From positions 310,001 through 374,000 of the forward strand of contig NZ_JASJPW010000001.1 of assembly GCF_030052995.1 (NCBI RefSeq): a stretch of DNA of 64,000 nt. Direction: 5' to 3'. The notes beneath the pieces are model-generated. The model saw nothing but the letters and a program-made list of their open reading frames with translations, had not been told where the DNA came from and ran no database searches. Position numbers and translations under genes: made by a program. The DNA is from Gemmobacter sp. 24YEA27 (GTDB lineage: Bacteria; Pseudomonadota; Alphaproteobacteria; Rhodobacterales; Rhodobacteraceae). Below are positions 27,295-36,159 of the stretch, in pieces. Within the stretch, counting starts at the first letter, position 1; each line of letters starts with the position of its first letter.

Positions 27295-27924
27295 GTGAAA
27301 GTGACCCAATTGGCTATTCATCTGCATCAGAACGACCTGCCCGACGGGCTCGACCTCGGCGCGGTCGTCGCTATCGACACCGAAACCATGGGGCTTGATC
27401 CACGCCGCGACCGGCTGTGTGTGGTGCAGCTCTCGGATGGCAAGGGCGACGCGCATCTGGTGCAGATCGCGCGCGGCCAGACTTCGGCCCCCAATCTGGA
27501 ACGGCTGCTGACCGATCCGGCGGTGCTCAAGCTCTTCCATTTCGGCCGGTTCGACATTGCCGCCATGAAGCGCGCCTTTGGTGTCACCACCGCTCCGGTC
27601 TGGTGCACCAAGATCGCCTCCAAGCTGATCCGCACCTATACCGACCGTCACGGGCTGAAATACCTGCTTGCCGATCTGGTTGGTGTCGATGTGTCGAAAC
27701 AGCAGCAGACCTCGGACTGGGGATCGGCGGAGCTGACCGAGGCACAAAAGGAATATGCCGCGTCAGATGTGCTTTACCTGCACCGGCTGAAAGCGGCGCT
27801 GGAGGAGAAACTGATCCGCGAGGACCGGCTGGAGCTGGCGGAGAAGCTTTTTGCTTTCCTGCCGGTGCGGGCTGAAATGGATCTGCTGGGCTGGGATGAT
27901 CTGAATGACATCTTCCACCATTGA
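27295..27924 (+). CDS. Ribonuclease D-like 3'-5' exonuclease
   Basis: A 209-residue DEDDy-type exonuclease. The three exonuclease motifs are visible: VVAIDTETMGLDP (D-x-E), LFHFGRFDIAAM and YAASDVLYLHRL. It is about half the length of E. coli RNase D because it lacks the HRDC domains, as is usual in alphaproteobacteria. The role is probably tRNA or other RNA 3'-end trimming. The start is GTG at 27295 or possibly GTG at 27301; no ATG precedes the family N-terminus. The stop overlaps the kdsD start by about 20 bases, so the genes are translationally coupled. Confidence 0.85.
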   Translation: MKVTQLAIHLHQNDLPDGLDLGAVVAIDTETMGLDPRRDRLCVVQLSDGKGDAHLVQIARGQTSAPNLERLLTDPAVLKLFHFGRFDIAAMKRAFGVTTAPVWCTKIASKLIRTYTDRHGLKYLLADLVGVDVSKQQQTSDWGSAELTEAQKEYAASDVLYLHRLKAALEEKLIREDRLELAEKLFAFLPVRAEMDLLGWDDLNDIFHH

Positions 27925-28873
27925 TCCGGCCGCCCTGCTGGCCACCGGCCAGCGGGTGATCCGGCGCGAGGCCGGGGCGCTGGACGTCCTGGCCGGAGCC
28001 ATCGGCCAGAGTTTCACCGATGCGGTCGCGCTGATCCTCAAGGCAAGCGGGCGCGTGGTCGTTTCGGGCATGGGAAAATCGGGCCATATCGGCAAGAAAC
28101 TTGCCGCGACCTTTGCCTCGACCGGCACGCCGGCGCAATTCGTGCATCCGGCTGAGGCCAGCCATGGCGATCTTGGCATGATTGCCGAAGGCGATGTCCT
28201 TCTGATGCTGTCGAATTCCGGCGAGACGCCGGAGCTTGCCGATATGCTGGCCCATGCACGCCGCTTTGGCATTCCGCTGATCGGCATTGCGGGCCGCGAG
28301 GGGTCGACGCTCTTGCGCGAGGCCGATGTGGCGATCCTGTTGCCGACTGTGCCTGAGGCCTGTGAGACCGGCATCGTGCCGACCACGTCGACCACGATGA
28401 CGCTGGCGCTTGGCGATGCGCTGGCGATTGCGCTGATGGAACATCGCCGGTTCACGCCTGACCATTTCCGCACCTTCCATCCGGGCGGCAAGCTGGGGGC
28501 GCGTCTGCTCAGGGTGCGAGATCTGATGCACCGTGACCCGCCGCTGATCGCCCCTGACACGCCGATGCCTGACGCGCTGATCACCATGACCCGGGCCGGG
28601 TTCGGCGTGGTCGGCGTGGCCGGTGCCGACCGGCATCTGCAGGGCATCATCACCGATGGCGACCTACGGCGGCATATGGACGGGCTTTTAAGCCTCAGCG
28701 CCGGTGAAGTGATGACCGCCCGCCCGCTGACCATCGCACCCGAGACCCTGGCGGTCGAGGCGCTTGGCCTGATGAATGAGCGCAAAATCACCTGTCTGAT
28801 GGTGACCGACCCGACCGGGCTGGCAGAGGGGACCCTGCATATCCATGATTGCCTGCGCGCAGGCGTGGCCTGA
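27905..28873 (+). CDS. kdsD: D-arabinose 5-phosphate isomerase (KpsF/GutQ family)
   Basis: Isomerises ribulose-5-phosphate to arabinose-5-phosphate, the first step to Kdo for LPS. The protein has 322 residues. An SIS domain (about 40-170) contains VSGMGKSGHIGKK, HPAEASHGDLGMI and LSNSGETPE; two CBS domains follow (VRDLMHRDPPLIAP and AGEVMTARPLTIAP). It overlaps the exonuclease gene upstream and lies 13 bases before lptC, the classic KdsD-Lpt operon order. Confidence 0.94.
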   Translation: MTSSTIDPAALLATGQRVIRREAGALDVLAGAIGQSFTDAVALILKASGRVVVSGMGKSGHIGKKLAATFASTGTPAQFVHPAEASHGDLGMIAEGDVLLMLSNSGETPELADMLAHARRFGIPLIGIAGREGSTLLREADVAILLPTVPEACETGIVPTTSTTMTLALGDALAIALMEHRRFTPDHFRTFHPGGKLGARLLRVRDLMHRDPPLIAPDTPMPDALITMTRAGFGVVGVAGADRHLQGIITDGDLRRHMDGLLSLSAGEVMTARPLTIAPETLAVEALGLMNERKITCLMVTDPTGLAEGTLHIHDCLRAGVA

Positions 28874-28886
28874 AACCGGAGGACGG

Positions 28887-29519
28887 ATGCCAAGGCTCGA
28901 CCGACATTCCCGGCTGGTCGGCTGGCTGAAAGTGGCGCTGCCGCTTTCGGCGCTGGCGCTCTTGTCGACGCTGTTCCTGCTGGCCGACCGCATCGATCCG
29001 ACCGCCGCGATCCGCTATGCAGAAGTTGATGTCGAAGATCTCGTGCGCGACCCGCGGATGACCGCGCCGACATATGCCGGCACCACCTCGGACGGCAGCG
29101 CCATCACCATGACCGCCAGCGCCGCGCGACCCGCCACTGGCACCCGCACCGCCGGGGCCAGCGATGTTGTGGTGCGCCTTGATATGCCGGGCGGCGGCAG
29201 CACCGATATCCGCGCCAAAGATGCCGAACTCGACACCGGCACCGATCAGCTGCGGCTTTCGGGCGGGGTCGAGATCGACACATCCTCGGGCTTTCATATC
29301 GTCACCGAGCGGCTGACCACCGCGCTTGACCGGTCAGGCGCCGCAAGCGACAGCGCGGTCACCGCAAGCGGCCCCCAGGTCACCATTGACGCCGACAGCT
29401 TCACCCTGACACAGCAAAGTGACACCGGGGCCGCCTCCCCCTATCTTCTGGTTTTCTCAGGCTCGGTAAAGCTGGTATATGAGCCAGGCGCACCAGGACG
29501 CGAAACGGATACACCATGA
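28887..29519 (+). CDS. lptC: LPS export ABC transporter periplasmic protein LptC
   Basis: Single-span inner-membrane protein that passes LPS from LptBFG to LptA. The protein has 210 residues: a short cytoplasmic start (MPRLDRHSRLVGWLKV), a transmembrane segment (ALPLSALALLSTLFLLA) and a beta-jellyroll periplasmic domain with repeated strands. Sequence conservation of LptC is low, so the call relies on the anchor, size, beta-rich pattern and position between kdsD and lptA. ATG at 28887 is chosen over an in-frame start 42 bases upstream. The stop overlaps lptA by four bases (ATGA). Confidence 0.83.
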   Translation: MPRLDRHSRLVGWLKVALPLSALALLSTLFLLADRIDPTAAIRYAEVDVEDLVRDPRMTAPTYAGTTSDGSAITMTASAARPATGTRTAGASDVVVRLDMPGGGSTDIRAKDAELDTGTDQLRLSGGVEIDTSSGFHIVTERLTTALDRSGAASDSAVTASGPQVTIDADSFTLTQQSDTGAASPYLLVFSGSVKLVYEPGAPGRETDTP

Positions 29520-30031
29520 CACCGATTGCCCGCCTTTTGCTTTCGCCGCTGACGCTCATTCTGGCGCTGGCTGTATCGCCCGTCTTTGTGCAGCCCGTTT
29601 TGGCGCAGGGAGCGACAATCTCTTTCGGCCCTATGACCCAGGACACCAGCCTGCCGGTCGAGATCAAGGCCGATACGCTTTCGGTGAACAATGCCGATGG
29701 CTCGGCGGTGTTTTCAGGCAATGTCCTCGTAGGCCAGGGCGAGATGCGCCTGACTGCGGCAGAAGTGCGGGTCGAATATGCCGCCGACAGCCGGGCGATC
29801 AGGCGTCTTCACGCCACCGGAGGTGTAACCATCGCCAGCGCGCAGGATGCCGCCGAATCACGCGAAGCGGTCTATGAAATCGACAGCGGACTTGTCGTCA
29901 TGACAGGTGATGTGCTGCTGACCCAGGGCGCCAGCGCGCTTTCCGGGCAAAAGCTGACGATTCGGATGAAATCCGGTACCGGCCTGATGGAGGGCGGCGT
30001 TTCGACCACCTTCCTGCCCGGAGCCAACTGA
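29516..30031 (+). CDS. lptA: LPS transport periplasmic protein LptA
   Basis: Periplasmic bridge protein carrying LPS from the inner to the outer membrane. The protein has 171 residues: a signal peptide (MTPIARLLLSPLTLILALAV, cleavage near VLAQG) followed by an OstA-type beta fold (LPVEIKADTLSVNNADGSAVFSGNVLVGQGEMRL in sections). It lies within kdsD-lptC-lptA-lptB. The lptB start codon overlaps its stop by one base. Confidence 0.9.
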   Translation: MTPIARLLLSPLTLILALAVSPVFVQPVLAQGATISFGPMTQDTSLPVEIKADTLSVNNADGSAVFSGNVLVGQGEMRLTAAEVRVEYAADSRAIRRLHATGGVTIASAQDAAESREAVYEIDSGLVVMTGDVLLTQGASALSGQKLTIRMKSGTGLMEGGVSTTFLPGAN

Positions 30032-30807
30032 TGGTTCTTGCTGATAATGTGCAGCCGCCGGCGGCCCGGGACGCGACCGAATCCGCCGGGCTGCAGATCC
30101 GCAACCTTCGGAAAAGCTACAAGAAACGCCCTGTTATCCGCGATGTGACAATGGATCTGCGGCGCGGCGAAGTGGTGGCGCTTCTGGGCCCCAATGGCTC
30201 GGGCAAGACCACCTGTTTCTATTCCATCGCCGGTCTTGTGACGCCCGAAGGCGGCCAGGTGCTGATTGACGGGCGCGATGTGACGCCTTTGCCGATGTAT
30301 CGCCGTGCGCGGCTTGGGATCGGCTATCTGCCGCAGGAGGTCTCGATCTTTCGCGGCCTTTCGGTCGAGGACAATATCCTCGCCGTCCTGGAAATCGCCC
30401 ATGCCGACCGCCACAAACGGCGCGAGCGGCTGGAGGAGCTGCTGTCGGAATTTTCGATCACCCATCTGCGCCAGGCCCCTGCCCTGGCATTGTCGGGCGG
30501 CGAGCGCCGGCGGGTCGAAATCGCGCGCTGCCTTGCCGCTGATCCGAAATATCTCCTGCTTGATGAACCCTTCGCCGGGGTCGATCCGATTGCGGTGAAT
30601 GAGATCCGGCACCTGGTCCAGGACCTGAAATCGCGCGGCATCGGGGTGCTGATCACTGATCACAACGTGCGAGAAACGCTGGGTATCGTCGACCGCGCCT
30701 ATATCCTGCATGACGGCAAGGTGCTGATGTCCGGCACCACCGATGAAATCGTCCGGGACGAGACCGTCCGCCGCGTCTATCTGGGCGAAAATTTTCGTAT
30801 GGCCTGA
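30031..30807 (+). CDS. lptB: LPS export ABC transporter ATPase LptB
   Basis: Cytoplasmic ATPase that powers LPS extraction with LptF and LptG. The protein has 258 residues. Walker A is LLGPNGSGKTTCF, the Q-loop region includes GYLPQEVSIFRGL, the signature is LSGGERRRVEIARCL, Walker B is YLLLDEPFAGVDP and the H-loop is LITDHNVRETL. An N-terminal extension of about 25 residues precedes the ATPase core. It closes the kdsD-lptCAB operon; 255 bases with no convincing gene follow before hpf. Confidence 0.97.
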   Translation: MVLADNVQPPAARDATESAGLQIRNLRKSYKKRPVIRDVTMDLRRGEVVALLGPNGSGKTTCFYSIAGLVTPEGGQVLIDGRDVTPLPMYRRARLGIGYLPQEVSIFRGLSVEDNILAVLEIAHADRHKRRERLEELLSEFSITHLRQAPALALSGGERRRVEIARCLAADPKYLLLDEPFAGVDPIAVNEIRHLVQDLKSRGIGVLITDHNVRETLGIVDRAYILHDGKVLMSGTTDEIVRDETVRRVYLGENFRMA

Positions 30808-31062
30808 GCCATTTGCGCGATCTCGTGCAGAGGCCTGACGATTCGGTTGACAGGCCGCGCGCGCTGTCACCAAATGGTCATATGAGCGCAAGCATTGCCC
30901 ACCGCGACCGAGGTCAGGGCGGCCGTAAATGGCCCCGCCGCCTTGCGGTCCTTCCCACCAGCCCCCAGATCAGAAAGACGACCCGACAGACGACATGTCT
31001 TTGAAGACCCGGGTTCGTGACAGCATGTTCACCGGCCCGGCCCTGAAAGCAGAGGAGTTATC

Positions 31063-31638
31063 ATGCGCTACCAGATCAGCGGCAAACAAATCGACATCGG
31101 AGAGGCCCTGACCACTCATGTCAAAGCCGAAATTGGCGAGTTGATCGAAAAATATGCGCAGCGTGCCACCGATTGCCTGGTGGTCTTCTCGCGCGCGGCG
31201 CATGAATCCGTCTGCGAGACGACGATCCACCTGGCCACCGGCCTGAATGTCTCGGCCAAAGGCAATGCAACGGAAATCTATGCCGCTTTCGAGAGCTGCC
31301 GCGAACGTCTGGACAAGCAGGTGCGCCGCTACAAGCGCCGGTTGCGCAGCCATCACGTCGATCGCAAGGGGCCAGTTGAATTCGGCGCCGCCTCGTCCTA
31401 TATCCTCGCCCCATCCGAGGAACACGAGGATGCCGAGCCAGAAACCCTTGCTCCGGTCGTAGTTGCCGAGATGGAGACGAAGATTCCTTCGATCACCGTC
31501 GGCGAGGCCGTGATGCAAATGGAGCTGGCGGGGCAAAAAATGCTCGTGTTTCGCAATGAAGGCCATGGGGGCGTGAACGTGGTGTATCGTCGAGACGACG
31601 GCAACATCGGCTGGATTGACCCTCGCAACAGCGGGTGA
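31063..31638 (+). CDS. hpf: Long-form ribosome hibernation promoting factor
   Basis: Binds the 30S subunit and drives 100S dimer formation in stationary phase. The protein has 191 residues, the long form with an N-terminal S30AE ribosome-binding domain (1-105; MRYQISGKQIDIGEAL) and a C-terminal dimerisation domain (about 135-190; MQMELAGQKMLVFRNEGHGGVNVVYRR in sections). ATG at 31063 follows a clear AGAGGAG ribosome-binding site. It is followed 46 bases later by ptsN, as in many Proteobacteria. Confidence 0.94.
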   Translation: MRYQISGKQIDIGEALTTHVKAEIGELIEKYAQRATDCLVVFSRAAHESVCETTIHLATGLNVSAKGNATEIYAAFESCRERLDKQVRRYKRRLRSHHVDRKGPVEFGAASSYILAPSEEHEDAEPETLAPVVVAEMETKIPSITVGEAVMQMELAGQKMLVFRNEGHGGVNVVYRRDDGNIGWIDPRNSG

Positions 31639-31684
31639 CGGGCCGGTGCCCTTCCCTGCCTGACCACAGGATTTCTGCTTTCTC

Positions 31685-32149
31685 ATGGAACTATCCAGTC
31701 TTCTCGTCCCCTCTGCCGTCCGCGTGGTCGGCCAGTTCACTTCGAAGAAACGCCTCTTCCAGGAGCTGGGGGATATCGCGCAATCGGCCTGGAACATCCC
31801 GGCCGATCCCGCAGTAGACGGGTTGCAGGAACGTGAGACGCTGGGTCCGACCGGCGTGGGGCATGGCATCGCCCTGCCCCATGCACGGATCGAAGAACTC
31901 GACCGTATCGCCGGTATTTTCATCCGGCTGGAAAAGCCGCTGGATTATGATTCAGTCGACCGCCAGCCGGTGGATCTGATCTTCTGCCTGCTCGCGCCAA
32001 AGGATTCCGGGGTCGACCACCTGAAGGCACTCGCCCTGGTCAGCCGCACTATGCGCGACCAGAGCGTGGTCTCGAAACTGCGCTCTAACACGGATCCCGC
32101 AAAGCTGCACGCGATCCTCGTAGAGGCGCGCAGCACTCAGGAAGCGTAA
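31685..32149 (+). CDS. ptsN: PTS-Ntr EIIA component PtsN
   Basis: Nitrogen-type phosphotransferase EIIA protein of 154 residues. The active-site histidine is in GHGIALPHARIEEL. PtsN is phosphorylated by PtsP/PtsO and regulates potassium transport, nitrogen metabolism and envelope processes. No rpoN gene is seen here, unlike the enterobacterial arrangement. It lies 46 bases after hpf and the two are probably cotranscribed. Confidence 0.95.
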   Translation: MELSSLLVPSAVRVVGQFTSKKRLFQELGDIAQSAWNIPADPAVDGLQERETLGPTGVGHGIALPHARIEELDRIAGIFIRLEKPLDYDSVDRQPVDLIFCLLAPKDSGVDHLKALALVSRTMRDQSVVSKLRSNTDPAKLHAILVEARSTQEA

Positions 32150-32896
32150 TTTCGCGCGCGGGCGGCAGCCGGGGGCTTCACCCCCGGAACCGCAGAGTAA
32201 TTTCCTCAAGAGGAAGCAGGCTGTCTTCCTCTTGACTTAAATCCTCAGCTCACTGCCAGGCTCAGCTAAAGCGCTGTCGCGGAACGTGTGTCCCGATTTC
32301 GGGGATTACGCGCGATATCACCCCAGCACGAGGATCAACGCACCCTTTGCGAGACGCAGCGGGTGAAAGCCGAAGTTCGCCTCGGGGACGCCATCCAACT
32401 CTGGCCCGCCGCACACCACGGGGTCACCTGCCGGCTCCGGCAGACGCGCGGTGGCGCGGGCGCTGCGCATAGCAACCATGACGCGAAAGCCATGCCGGCC
32501 TTTGATCCTGATCAGGCACCGCGCCGCCCGGGCACGAGGACAGGGCGTCGCCCAAAGGAGGCAGCCTTTGTGATCACAACTGAGTACAATCCGCGCCCCG
32601 CAGAGGCTCGTTGATCATCACAATGTCGCGCTGACGCCGCGAAACCATGGAAAAGCCGACATTTTCCTGCCGGTTTCGTCTGTTATGGGGTTGTAATCCA
32701 GGGCCTGTATCTTCCATTTTGGAAACAACTTCCCCCCGGTTTTCCCCGGAAACCTTCCGCGCCTTGTCAGCCATGACAAGCGAATCGCCGCAACCGAGCC
32801 CTCCGGGGCACGGAGAGCGGCGTGTAAGAGTGTGGTTTCAGGCGCGCGCGGGGGCATGGATATGACAAGCGACAAAACAGGAGTGACGGCCACAGA
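32150..32896. other. 747-base intergenic stretch between ptsN and the Mrp operon
   Basis: No convincing gene. It begins with a GC hairpin (CCGGGGG-CTTCA-CCCCCGG, 32169-32187) and an 11-base-arm hairpin (TCAAGAGGAAG and CTTCCTCTTGA, 32206-32235) that may terminate hpf-ptsN. Nearer the Mrp operon are TTCCATTTTGGAA (about 32711-32723) and two copies of ATGACAAGCGA (about 32773 and 32864). Small open frames here lack ribosome-binding sites and recognisable protein content. The length and symmetry suggest regulatory sequence for the antiporter operon. Confidence 0.5.
32206..32235 (+). terminator. Hairpin after ptsN, possible terminator
   Basis: Perfect inverted repeat TCAAGAGGAAG and CTTCCTCTTGA with an 8-base loop, followed by CTTAAATCC. 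There is no long U-run, so termination is plausible but unproven; it may also be a related intergenic repeat. Confidence 0.45.
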
Positions 32897-35800
32897 ATGA
32901 TCGAGCAGAACCTGATCCTCATTCTCGTGTTGCTGCCGTTTCTGGCAGCAATTGCCGCAGCCACGCTTCCGGTGAATTCGCATGGCGCGGCCGCCTGGGT
33001 CTCGGGCCTTTCGCTTGCCGGTGGCCTTGTGATCCTGATCACGCTTTACCCGCAGGTCTCGGAAGACGAGGTGGTGCGCAGCCTTGTGCGCTGGCTGCCG
33101 ATCCTCTCGATCAACCTGAATTTCCGGATGGATGGTTTCGCCTGGATGTTCACCTTCATTGTGCTGGCGATCGGCATTCTGGTGGTGATCTATGCGCGGT
33201 TCTATCTGGCCAAAACCGATCCGGTGCCACGGTTTTACAGCTTTCTGATGGCGTTCACCGGCGCGATGATCGGGATGCTCCTTTCGGGCAATATCCTGAT
33301 GCTGGTCGTGTTCTGGGAACTGACCTCGATCATGTCCTTCCTCCTGATCGGCTACTGGCATCAGAGCCAGTCGGCCCGCGACGGTGCCCGGATGGCGCTG
33401 ATCGTGACGGCGGGGGGCGGCGTTGCGCTGACAGTTGCGATGCTGGTTCTGGGCCAGATCGTTGGCGGCTATGACCTTGATCTGGTGCTGCGCTCGGGTG
33501 AGATCATCACCGCGCATCCGCTCTATCCGGTGGTGCTGGTGCTGTTCCTGATCGGCGCTTTCACAAAATCGGCGCAGTTCCCGTTCCATTTCTGGCTGCC
33601 CGGTGCCATGGCCGCGCCGACGCCGGTTTCGGCCTATCTGCATTCCGCGACCATGGTGAAGATGGGGGTCTTTCTGCTGATCCGCTTCCAGCCCAGCCTT
33701 GGCGCCACCGATCTGTGGTTCTGGCTGGTTTGCGGCATCGGGATGCTGACCTTCACGCTGGGCGCCGTGATCGCGCTGTTCCGCCATGACCTGAAGGGGT
33801 TGCTGGCCTATTCCACCATCTCGCATCTTGGCCTGATCACCGCGCTTGCGGGTATGGGGACCGAAGGGGCGATCATCGCCGCCATCTTCCACATCTGCAA
33901 TCACGCCGCCTTCAAGGCGTCTTTGTTCATGACCGCCGGGATCATCGACCATGAGACCGGGACGCGTGATCTGCGCAAGCTTTCGGGCCTGCGAAAGGCG
34001 CTGCCGGTGACCTGTGTGCTGGCGGTGATCGCCTCGGCCGCAATGGCCGGTGTGCCGCTTCTGAACGGGTTTCTCTCGAAAGAGATGTTCCTGACCGAGA
34101 CCATGGCCTCGCATGGCGGCAATGTGCTGGACACTGCCTTGCCCTGGATCGCCGCCTTCGCCTCGGTCTTCTCCGTCGCCTATTCGCTGCGCCTCGTGAT
34201 GGAGGTGTTCTTTGGCCCCGAGGCAAAGAACCTGCCCAATGAGCATGTGCATGAGCCGAAACACTGGATGCGCTTCCCGGTCGAGCTGCTGGTCGCGGTC
34301 TGTGTGGTGGTGGGTCTCCTGCCCTGGCTCGCCGATCCGATCCTGAATGTCGCGGGCCGCGCGGTTCTGGGGCCGGATATGCAGGATGCCCATGTCGCGA
34401 TCTGGCACGGGTTCAACACGCCGCTGATGATCAGCATTTTCGCGCTCGCCGCAGGCGCGGCGCTTTGGGTCACGGCACGGGGCTGGATCAATGCCGGACC
34501 CGAGGGTCCGCCGGTCCTGTACCGGATTCGCGCCCAGAAGATTTATGAATGGCTGCTGCTCAGGCTCACCTGGGTCTGGCCGCGTGCGCTGCACCGGCTG
34601 TTTGGCACCGAGCGGCTGCAGACGCAGCTCAGGCTTCTGGTGGTGCTTGGGATCTGCGCGGCTGCGGTCGCGGTCTGGGGCGACCTTGCCCCGGCGCAAA
34701 AGCGGATCGGCAATGACCTGAACCCAGCTTTCGCGATCATGTGGCTGGTCGGTGGCGCCTGTGCCATCGGCGCGGCCTGGCAGGCGAAATATCACCGTTT
34801 TGCGGCGCTGGTGCTGCTGGGCGGCGCCGGGCTCATCACCTGCGTCACCTTCGCCTGGTTCTCGGCGCCGGATCTGGCCGTGACCCAGCTGGTGGTCGAG
34901 ATTGTGACTACGGTTCTTCTGCTGCTGGGTCTGCGCTGGCTGCCGAAACGGCGCGAAGAGATCGCGGGCGATGACCTTCTGATCTCAAAGGCGCGGCGCG
35001 GGCGTGACCTGATCATTGCCGCCATTGGCGGCGGCGGGCTGGCCGCGCTGGCCTGGGTTGTGATGACCCGGCCCCTGGTCCCGAATATCGGCGACTGGTT
35101 CCTCAGAAACGCCTATTACGAGGGCGGCGGCACCAATACGGTGAACGTGATCCTCGTCGATTTCCGCGCCTTTGACACTTACGGCGAAATCACGGTTCTG
35201 GCGATTGTGGGCCTGACGGTCTATGCGCTGCTGCGTCGCTTCCGTCCCGGATCCGAAAGCATCGGCGCGCCCGAGCAACAACAGGGCTATGCTGCCGACC
35301 GGCTTGAGAATTTCATGCTGATCCCTTCGGTGATCATGCGCTGGATGTTCCCGGTCACCCTGGTGATCGCAGCCTATCTGTTCTTCCGGGGCCATGACCT
35401 GCCCGGCGGCGGATTCTCGGCCGGCGTCACGGTCGCGATCGGGCTTTTGCTGCAATATATCGCGTCGAATGTGCGCTGGATCGAGGCGCGGATCATCATC
35501 CTGCCGATCCGCTGGATGGGATTTGGCCTGCTGATCGCCACCGCAACCGGCATCGGGGCCTGGCTTTTCGGCTATCCGTTCCTCACCGCACATGCGCGCT
35601 ATCTTGATGTGCCGCTGATCGGCAAGGTGCCGATGGCAACCGCGATGGCCTTTGACCTTGGCGTCTTCCTTGCGGTGGTCGGCGCGACCGTGCTGCTGCT
35701 GATCGCGATTGCCCACCAGAGCCTGCGCGCCGCGCGTCTGCGCGAGCTGGAAGAGGAAAAGGCAGAAGAGAAAGCCGCGAAACAGAAAGGGGCCGCCTGA
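32897..35800 (+). CDS. mrpA: Na+/H+ antiporter subunit A fused to subunit B (MrpAB)
   Basis: Large subunit of the Mrp multisubunit cation/proton antiporter, 967 residues. The N-terminal two-thirds is a NuoL-like proton-translocating domain (GLLAYSTISHLGLITAL, FHICNHAAFKASLFMTAG), then MrpA-specific C-terminal helices. The last ~150 residues, from LIPSVIMRWMFPVTLVIAAY through GHDLPGGGFSAGVTVAIGLL, are an MrpB domain, so A and B are one polypeptide and no separate mrpB is needed. ATG at 32897. The stop overlaps mrpC by one base, heading a tightly coupled six-gene operon. Confidence 0.96.
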   Translation: MIEQNLILILVLLPFLAAIAAATLPVNSHGAAAWVSGLSLAGGLVILITLYPQVSEDEVVRSLVRWLPILSINLNFRMDGFAWMFTFIVLAIGILVVIYARFYLAKTDPVPRFYSFLMAFTGAMIGMLLSGNILMLVVFWELTSIMSFLLIGYWHQSQSARDGARMALIVTAGGGVALTVAMLVLGQIVGGYDLDLVLRSGEIITAHPLYPVVLVLFLIGAFTKSAQFPFHFWLPGAMAAPTPVSAYLHSATMVKMGVFLLIRFQPSLGATDLWFWLVCGIGMLTFTLGAVIALFRHDLKGLLAYSTISHLGLITALAGMGTEGAIIAAIFHICNHAAFKASLFMTAGIIDHETGTRDLRKLSGLRKALPVTCVLAVIASAAMAGVPLLNGFLSKEMFLTETMASHGGNVLDTALPWIAAFASVFSVAYSLRLVMEVFFGPEAKNLPNEHVHEPKHWMRFPVELLVAVCVVVGLLPWLADPILNVAGRAVLGPDMQDAHVAIWHGFNTPLMISIFALAAGAALWVTARGWINAGPEGPPVLYRIRAQKIYEWLLLRLTWVWPRALHRLFGTERLQTQLRLLVVLGICAAAVAVWGDLAPAQKRIGNDLNPAFAIMWLVGGACAIGAAWQAKYHRFAALVLLGGAGLITCVTFAWFSAPDLAVTQLVVEIVTTVLLLLGLRWLPKRREEIAGDDLLISKARRGRDLIIAAIGGGGLAALAWVVMTRPLVPNIGDWFLRNAYYEGGGTNTVNVILVDFRAFDTYGEITVLAIVGLTVYALLRRFRPGSESIGAPEQQQGYAADRLENFMLIPSVIMRWMFPVTLVIAAYLFFRGHDLPGGGFSAGVTVAIGLLLQYIASNVRWIEARIIILPIRWMGFGLLIATATGIGAWLFGYPFLTAHARYLDVPLIGKVPMATAMAFDLGVFLAVVGATVLLLIAIAHQSLRAARLRELEEEKAEEKAAKQKGAA

Positions 35801-36159
35801 TGGAAATCGTGCTTTCTGCCGCCATCGGGGTGTTCGCCGCATCGGGCATCTGGCTTTTGCTGCGCCCGCGCACCTTTCAGGTGATCATTGGCCTGTGCCT
35901 TTTGTCTTACGCGGTCAATATCTTCATCTTCTCGATGGGGCGCCTGACCATCGGCAAGCCCGCGATCATGCCGAAAGGCGGCTGGATCAATGCCGCCGAA
36001 TATGCCGACCCGCTGCCCCAGGCGCTGGTGCTGACCGCCATCGTCATCAGCTTTGCCACCACGGCGCTGTTTCTGGTGGTCATGATCGCCTCCAAGGGTC
36101 TGACCGGCACCGACCATGTCGATGGCCGCGAACCCGACCGCAGCGGTGAGACCAAATGA
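35800..36159 (+). CDS. mrpC: Na+/H+ antiporter subunit C
   Basis: NuoK-like three-helix membrane subunit of the Mrp antiporter, 119 residues. It contains GIWLLLRPRTFQVIIGLCLLSYAVN, the conserved membrane Asp/Glu-region helices, and a DPLPQALVLTAIVISFA segment, which is a strong family signature. It overlaps mrpA by one base and mrpD by four bases. Confidence 0.95.
   Translation: MEIVLSAAIGVFAASGIWLLLRPRTFQVIIGLCLLSYAVNIFIFSMGRLTIGKPAIMPKGGWINAAEYADPLPQALVLTAIVISFATTALFLVVMIASKGLTGTDHVDGREPDRSGETK

Noticed and set aside
30813-31004. 63-codon frame before hpf
   Set aside because: No ribosome-binding site and low-complexity basic content. The region is more likely leader sequence.
32288-32614. 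108-codon frame between ptsN and mrpA
   Set aside because: Arginine- and proline-rich with no ribosome-binding site or recognisable motif; it could be decayed sequence but cannot be supported as a gene.
32618-34795. 725-codon frame antisense to mrpA, rich in His, Arg and Gln
   Set aside because: It mirrors the hydrophobic MrpA coding sequence and lacks a ribosome-binding site and domains.
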